Made by a program: the position numbers and the translations under genes. A stretch of DNA of 64,000 nt from Microplitis mediator (lineage: Eukaryota > Arthropoda > Insecta > Hymenoptera > Braconidae). The DNA is taken from NCBI RefSeq assembly GCF_029852145.1, contig NC_079971.1, positions 9,603,697 through 9,667,696 on the forward strand, written 5' to 3'. The notes beneath the pieces are model-generated. The model worked only from the letters and a program-made list of their open reading frames with translations. It searched no databases and was not told the origin of the DNA. Shown piece after piece: positions 59,295 through 64,000 of the stretch (position 1 is its first letter; each line of letters starts with the position of its first letter).

Positions 59295-59736
59295 GGGCAT
59301 TCTCAGACAGTGCCCCCCACTTTTTAAAAATATGCAATGACTTTCAACTATCATAACCATATTAAAATTTTATTAATCAATTAAAAAAAAATCAAAATTT
59401 TAATTGAAAAAAGGACAACGTAGTCGTAATTTCGTTGCGATATAGAATTTAGAAAAAATTACTTACCCAACAAAATTAAAAAATTCTAATTATAAAATTG
59501 ACAGGACGATTTCACGAAAATTTATTTAACGAATTTTGTTTAACTTCGAATTGATATCAAGTGTAAATAATTTTTTTTTTTATATCTATATATCGGCGAA
59601 ATTACAACTACGTTGTCCTTTTTTCAATTAATGCTTCAATTTTTTTTTAATTAATTGCTAAAAATTTGATACGCTTATAACAGTTGAAAGTCATTCAAAA
59701 TTTTTAAAAAGTGGGGGGCACTGTCTGAGAATGGCC
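59295..59736. mobile_element. 442-bp TTAA-flanked foldback MITE (piggyBac-like)
   Basis: TTAA at 59291-59294 and 59737-59740. Ends GGGCATTCTCAGACAGTGCC and GGCACTGTCTGAGAATGGCC. The arms include AAAAAAGGACAACGTAGTCG and its inverted copy. It is nested in the satellite-filled element. Confidence 0.82.
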
Positions 59737-59879
59737 TTAAACTTTGAAAAAACAAAATAATAATGATTAGTAATTATTTATATATTAAAATTTTATTCTG
59801 GGAAAGAAAAGAAATAATAATTTTATACGTGAAATTTTATTTTTTTTTATGGAGAAATTTGTGGAAAAAAAAAAGTAAT

Positions 59880-60275
59880 TAAAAGAGAAAAAGGCAACGG
59901 GAAAAAAATGTAAGAGTGATCGTGAGACGCTCGCTGACCGACAATCTGGCGGGAGAGAGTAAGTGAGCGAAAGTTAGTTCCGCGCTTACCGCTAGAGCGT
60001 GCGGGCTTCTTGGATATGGACACTTATAGTAGAAGTGTTAAAAGCAAATGCAGCAGACGTTAATCGTCAGTCTTCACTCTACTGCTACCAAGTGAACTTT
60101 GCGTAGCAGAGTGGGAAGTACCTACTGGTAGTGGCGCAGTATACCCTGCACCACGTCCTATATATATATATCTGGTATAGATAATATATTATTTTTGGTA
60201 TAACCAGTGGTCTTCCCCATGGACAATTCGGGATATCCATCCCACTTCGGGCTCTCTATATTTTTCTTGAGAATA
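59880..60275. other. Unique GC-richer core of the satellite-filled element
   Basis: Non-repetitive sequence with CGTGAGACGCTCGCTGACCG, CCGCTAGAGCGTGCGGG and, later, a TATATATATATATCTGG tract, unlike the flanking satellites. No open frame of note. It might be a captured host segment (promoter or UTR) or the element's own regulatory core. Confidence 0.4.
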
Positions 60276-60285
60276 GTTCTTTATT

Positions 60286-61030
60286 CTTTTCGATTAATAT
60301 GAAGAGAATTAAAAAGCATTACAAATTTCAAAATATAAATTCTCCTCAATTCGATTTAATTCTCTGAAGAGAATTAAAAAGTATTAAAAATTACAAAATA
60401 TGAATTCTCCTCAATTCTATTTAATTCTCTGAAGAGAATTTGAAAGTATTAAAAATTTTAAAATATGAATTCTCCTCAATTCTATTTAATTCTCTGAAGA
60501 GAATTTAAAAGAATTAAAAATTTCAAAATATGAATTCTCCTCAATTCTATTCAATTCTCTGAAGAGAATTTAAAAGTATTAAAAGTTTCAAAATATGAAT
60601 TCTCCTCAATTCTATTTAATTCTCTGAAGAGAATTTAAAAGTATTAAAAATTTCAAAATATGAATTCTCCTCAATTCTATTCAATTCTCTGAAGAGAATT
60701 TAAAAGTATTAAAAATTTAAAAATATGAATTCTCCTCAATTCTATTTAATTCTCTGAAGAGAATTTAAAAGAATTAAAAATTTCAAAATATGAATTCTCC
60801 TCAATTCAAATGAATTCTCTGAAGAGAATTTAAAAGTATTAAAAATTTCAAAATATGAATTCTCCTTAATTCTAGTTAATCCTCTGAAGAGAATTTAAAA
60901 GTATTAAAAATTTTAAAATATGAATTCTCCTCAATTCTATTTAATTCTCTGAAGAGAATTTAAAAGTTTTGAAAATTTCTAAATATGAATTCTCCTTAAT
61001 TCTATTTCATTCTCTGAAGAGAATTAAAAA
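60286..61030. repeat. 65-bp satellite array, about 11 copies
   Basis: Units contain TTCTCTGAAGAGAATTTAAA and TATGAATTCTCCTCAATTCT, with a period of 65 bp (60366, 60431, 60496). GAAGAGAATT with AATTCTCT gives each unit a small hairpin. Confidence 0.9.
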
Positions 61031-61245
61031 GGATTCAATTCATTTTTAATCCTCTTTAATTCTCTTTTTTAACCAGGGATATATAGAGATATTTTGGACA
61101 TGAATTATTTTCGCACATATTTATACTTAATAGAATAAGTTTACATAGAGATAATTTTACATAGAATTATTTTGCAACATAAATATATTTAGTATTGATA
61201 TTTTCGCATAGAAATCTATTTAAGAGAGTTGTATGTTGATAGAGT

Positions 61246-62084
61246 CAAGGTTACTAGAATAGTAACAATTAAATAATAAAATAGTTTCCTATTTTTCCAC
61301 GTTTCAATATTGAAGTCTGAAGATGCTAGCCCCGGGAGGTTGGCGAAATATTACTGAATAAAATATTTGAAATGGGATTGGATTGCCAGTGAAGTCATTT
61401 TATATAAAATTAAACACCAATCACTGTCGGAAAGTCATTACAACCTTGGGCGTTATCCCGAGTATTGGTCTCAATACTAATATCTCTTATTTTTATTTAA
61501 AATATGAACGAATATAAATTATGCAACACAATGATTTAATATTAAAAGTCTTGTTCATAAATAACGATACTTAGACAAGTAAAAGAATAAACATAGTATC
61601 GCACAAATATCAAAATACACTAAATACTAATTAATGCAATAATTGATTACGCAGGGAATTATAATAATTGCAATGCACGACAGTCCAATAATATTCAAAT
61701 AAAACCTAATCGAATAATTTACAAATACTACGGTAAACTAGGCTCGAGAACGAATCCACGGTCGACAGGAAAACTTGTACTCGCACAACGAATGCTCAAT
61801 CAGAACTGACTAACTCAACTAGTACCAAACTCTGTACTTTTCGTTAAAAACCTTTTTGTCAAAATATTCAAAGAAGGACAACCGTCTCATATTATCTTAC
61901 TATCTTGTCCTCTGTGTCTTACTATACCCATCCTGTGACCGTGGCTACGTTTGGTGAACAGATGTCACAGCGAGCCTAAGCCTCCCGTAATAAACATAAT
62001 CTGCTTAAGTTGTAAACAACTAGAACTTAAATTTTATTATTTAATTGTTACTATAAAAATTACCACCCTATTCTAGTAACCTTG
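61246..62084. mobile_element. 839-bp hAT-like element with 8-bp TSD
   Basis: Direct repeat GATAGAGT at 61238-61245 and 62085-62092. Ends CAAGGTTACTAGAATAG and CTATTCTAGTAACCTTG are perfect 17-bp inverted repeats. The intact sequence GTTGATAGAGTAATAATAG at about 32251 is the empty site. No long open frame. The segment near 61310-61360 (GAAGATGCTAGCCCCGGGAG, GGCGAAATATT) resembles a retroelement 3' end. Confidence 0.92.
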
Positions 62085-62290
62085 GATAGAGTAATAATAG
62101 TAGAGATGTGTAAGGCACGCTTGTAACCGGGTACGGTATGAATACCCGCCGCTGATTGTAAGTGTTGTAAGATCTTAATATATAATTTCAAATGAAATTT
62201 AAATGCTAGCCTATTTATGTATCTCAAATTCACTAATTAATTAACAGGTGGAGGCACCTGAGGCCACTGAGGACATACCCAGATAGCCAC

Positions 62291-62947
62291 ACCCCCTAAT
62301 AACCACTTTAGCTTGAAATTGACAGTAATTTGATGTTGAAATTACCTGAAATCTGCTGCCCGAATTTGCAGACAATATTACAGCAAAAATAGAAAATAAT
62401 AATTTGCGGTTAATTTTTATTTAATTTAAAGGTAAACTTTTACAAAGATAAAACAGTCGGTAATGTTTATTCTTACCATTTCAGAAGGTAAGCAAATTTA
62501 TACATAAAAATATCTTCAATTTGACGGTAAACAATTTTTCACAAAATTTTTCAAGTCAAATTAACGATAAATTAACATAAAATTTGCCTGAAAATTGAAG
62601 ACAACTTTTTTCTAGTCAACTTTTGAAGTGAATTTGCATTCGAATTCGGGCAGTAAATTTACGTCAAATTCAACGAAACTTTTGTATAGTAAACTTTTGC
62701 TCAAGCAAACTGTGCAATGAGGGCCTTTGCTCAGAAAGTTCTACAGTGAAACGTTTTCGGCTAACTTAACGACAAGTTTCGGGTAAGCCTCGGCTGGATC
62801 ATATACTTGCGTGCAAGTTGATGCAAATCTACTGCCGTCATCTGAATGTAATTTGACAGAAGAACTTAGATTTGCATCAACTTGCACGTATTATCCAGCC
62901 AAGGCTTGCCAGAAACTTGTCGTTAAGTTAGCCTTAAGTATTTCACT
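62291..62947. repeat. CCTGATAGC-family copy, cut by an LTR
   Basis: Starts CCCTAATAACCACTTTAGCT and includes GGTAAGCAAATTTATACA and GGCTAACTTAACGACAAGT. It is interrupted after TTTCACT, where other copies continue GCAGAACTTGCTGAG. Confidence 0.65.
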
Positions 62948-63880
62948 TGTTATGACCTCCACCTATCGGGAGGTCGATTAATTAATTCTCTATAAATTAA
63001 TTCGCGTATACTAGGGCCACTTCGCCCGGGAGTATTTAAATACTCAGCTCTGGTAGGTTGATTATGAATTGGTGAAAGGCTGTTCAGAAAAAACGAGGTT
63101 TTCTAAGTTGGTTGAACAATTTTTAATTGTAAGTATATCTTTGCTTAGTACAACGACGTTCGCGCTCGAGCTTCTGGCTAATTCTGCCTTACAAAATCAA
63201 TCTTAAAATTATTCTAAGTTAGAAGGGGCGTCAGCCCTGGAGACTATGGCGGGGTAAGGTTTTCTTATTGGCTGATGTGGGGACGTAGTCGGGGCCTCAT
63301 GACGTCACAGAGTATCTCCGCCCCTCGAGGTTGAATCCTCCGTTCCGTGGCTTGGTCGATCCTTTTCTACAGTTGCTACGTTGTCTGGAGTCATGTGGTA
63401 TTTCCCGCCATTAGGTCCAAGGCTTTCACCCTTACAGATGTTTGGACCGCTCGAATTTTATTGCGGTCTCTAATCGGCTTACCCTCCATTACTCAAGTTT
63501 TTTATACATAACAGTTTTAAGAAATTTTCTTATTAAAATTTATGGCAGGGTACTTGAATCTCTAAAACTACTTAAATACAAAATACACGGAATTTTTATA
63601 AATAACTTACAAATGTCTACAAAACTTTCTCTTAATTTTAACGAACAAAGGATTTCAAACATAAGTTCCTTTTATGGTTTTTTCGTTTATAATTTTATTT
63701 TAAACAAGCTTCGAGTGACCAGATGTTTTATTACTCTTATTTATTACTTCCGAAAAACCCAAGAATTTCCCACGATTTATTTAAATATAATTATATTTAA
63801 ATAACCCGCGTAAGAGATTGTTTGTTAACTCCGCGAGGGGTCATTTCGATCGGGCAGGTGGATCGCGATGGGACATCACA
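62948..63880 (-). mobile_element. Gypsy-like LTR (3' LTR of a minus-strand element)
   Basis: Read on the minus strand it starts TGTGATGTCCCATCGCGATC and ends GGTCATAACA, giving TG...CA boundaries and 933 bp. Immediately outside the start, on the minus strand, is AAGGGGGAAGG, a polypurine tract. So the element's body lies to the right, beyond the window, and this is its 3' LTR. The left edge interrupts a CCTGATAGC repeat. The LTR is GC-richer than its surroundings. The 120-aa frame inside it is not a gene. No internal protein is visible in the last 110 bases. Confidence 0.75.
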
Positions 63881-63894
63881 CCTTCCCCCTTATT
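63881..63894 (-). other. Polypurine tract of the LTR element
   Basis: Minus-strand AATAAGGGGGAAGG directly abuts the LTR start. It is the usual primer site for plus-strand DNA synthesis. Confidence 0.65.
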
Positions 63895-64000
63895 TTAAAG
63901 GTGTTACATACAGTAACAGCTTTATACTCTCTCGAGAGATCAAAACATACACATGTACTTGACATTAGAATTGATCACAAAAGCACATCCATTTAAAAAA

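Larger units (their letters stand above)
56321..61078. mobile_element. 4.76-kb satellite-filled DNA transposon
   Basis: Ends CCCTGGTTAAAAAAG and CTTTTTTAACCAGGG, with AT on both sides. It interrupts the sequence GATATATAATATAGAGAT, which is continuous in other copies. Interior: a 92-bp satellite (to about 59240), a nested TTAA element, a GC-richer core and a 65-bp satellite. Terminal motifs resemble the small MITEs at 7050, 18138 and 40421. There is no transposase. Confidence 0.85.
55322..62158. mobile_element. Palindromic transposon A, copy 2, with two nested insertions
   Basis: CAATCAGCGGCGGGTATTCA to CCCGCCGCTGATTG. The two halves are inverted copies meeting near 55935. Removing the insertions 56321-61078 and 61246-62092 leaves about 1.23 kb, the same as copy 1 (16627-17072 plus 31547-32336). 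No coding capacity. It supplies the empty site that defines the 14.5-kb transposon's target duplication. Confidence 0.88.

Noticed and set aside
63442..63804. 120-aa frame near the right edge
   Set aside because: Lies inside an LTR; LTRs do not normally encode proteins, and no motif is visible.

Overview
The window is insect nuclear DNA. It is very AT-rich and sparse in host genes, its host genes have short GT-AG introns, and nearly everything else is nested transposable elements. The style and density of the interspersed families (the CGGGAAGTTAA family, the CCTGATAGC family, long-TIR elements) suggest a hymenopteran, probably a parasitoid wasp of the braconid type. That assignment is an inference, not proven by any marker gene.

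One host gene is certain: CDT1 (DNA replication licensing), + strand, 41235-51021, six exons giving 715 aa, with a 7.0-kb fifth intron full of mobile DNA. A small two-exon gene of unknown function (33837-34114, +, 67 aa) and a convergent, probably broken, coding fragment (about 34273-34598, -) lie in the only other gene-like stretch.

The centrepiece is a 14,466-bp DNA transposon, 17073-31538. It has 664-bp terminal inverted repeats of equal length, an 8-bp target duplication (CATTTCTC), and an 'empty site' visible in paralogous copies of the element it landed in. It carries a minus-strand gene (19164-23737, two coding exons, 1,499 aa). This encodes a MULE/Foldback-like DDE transposase fused to two C-terminal ubiquitin-specific-protease-like (C19) modules. 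The first module keeps Cys and His. The second has lost both and looks like a pseudo-protease, yet keeps its zinc-ribbon cysteines. I do not recognise this architecture from a named family.

Layout. 1-905: nothing recognised. 906-2242: TA-flanked transposon with an internal 5S rRNA-like segment. 3104-3503: CACGGTG foldback element. 3566-6920: 516-bp-TIR element with 8-bp TSD, containing minisatellites. 7841-9723: block repeated inverted at 38325-40207, with one edge exactly at a hAT-like terminus. 12118-12811: 8-bp-TSD palindromic element. 13300-16436: cluster of CCTGATAGC repeats with a CGGGAAGTTAA insertion. 16627-32336: a 1.24-kb palindromic element split by the 14.5-kb transposon, which itself hosts a second 5S-bearing element (29059-30647) with a 410-bp element inside it. 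34964-36510: piggyBac-like TTAA element with a tRNA-like sequence split by a retroposon. 41235-51021: CDT1. 53100-54681: 5'-truncated non-LTR retrotransposon with 15-bp TSD. 55322-62158: second copy of the palindromic element, holding a 4.76-kb satellite-filled element (itself holding a TTAA element) and an 839-bp hAT-like element. 62948-63880: Gypsy-like LTR, with its internal region running off the right edge.

The nesting gives a readable relative chronology, and several insertions are supported by paralogous empty sites within the same 64 kb.
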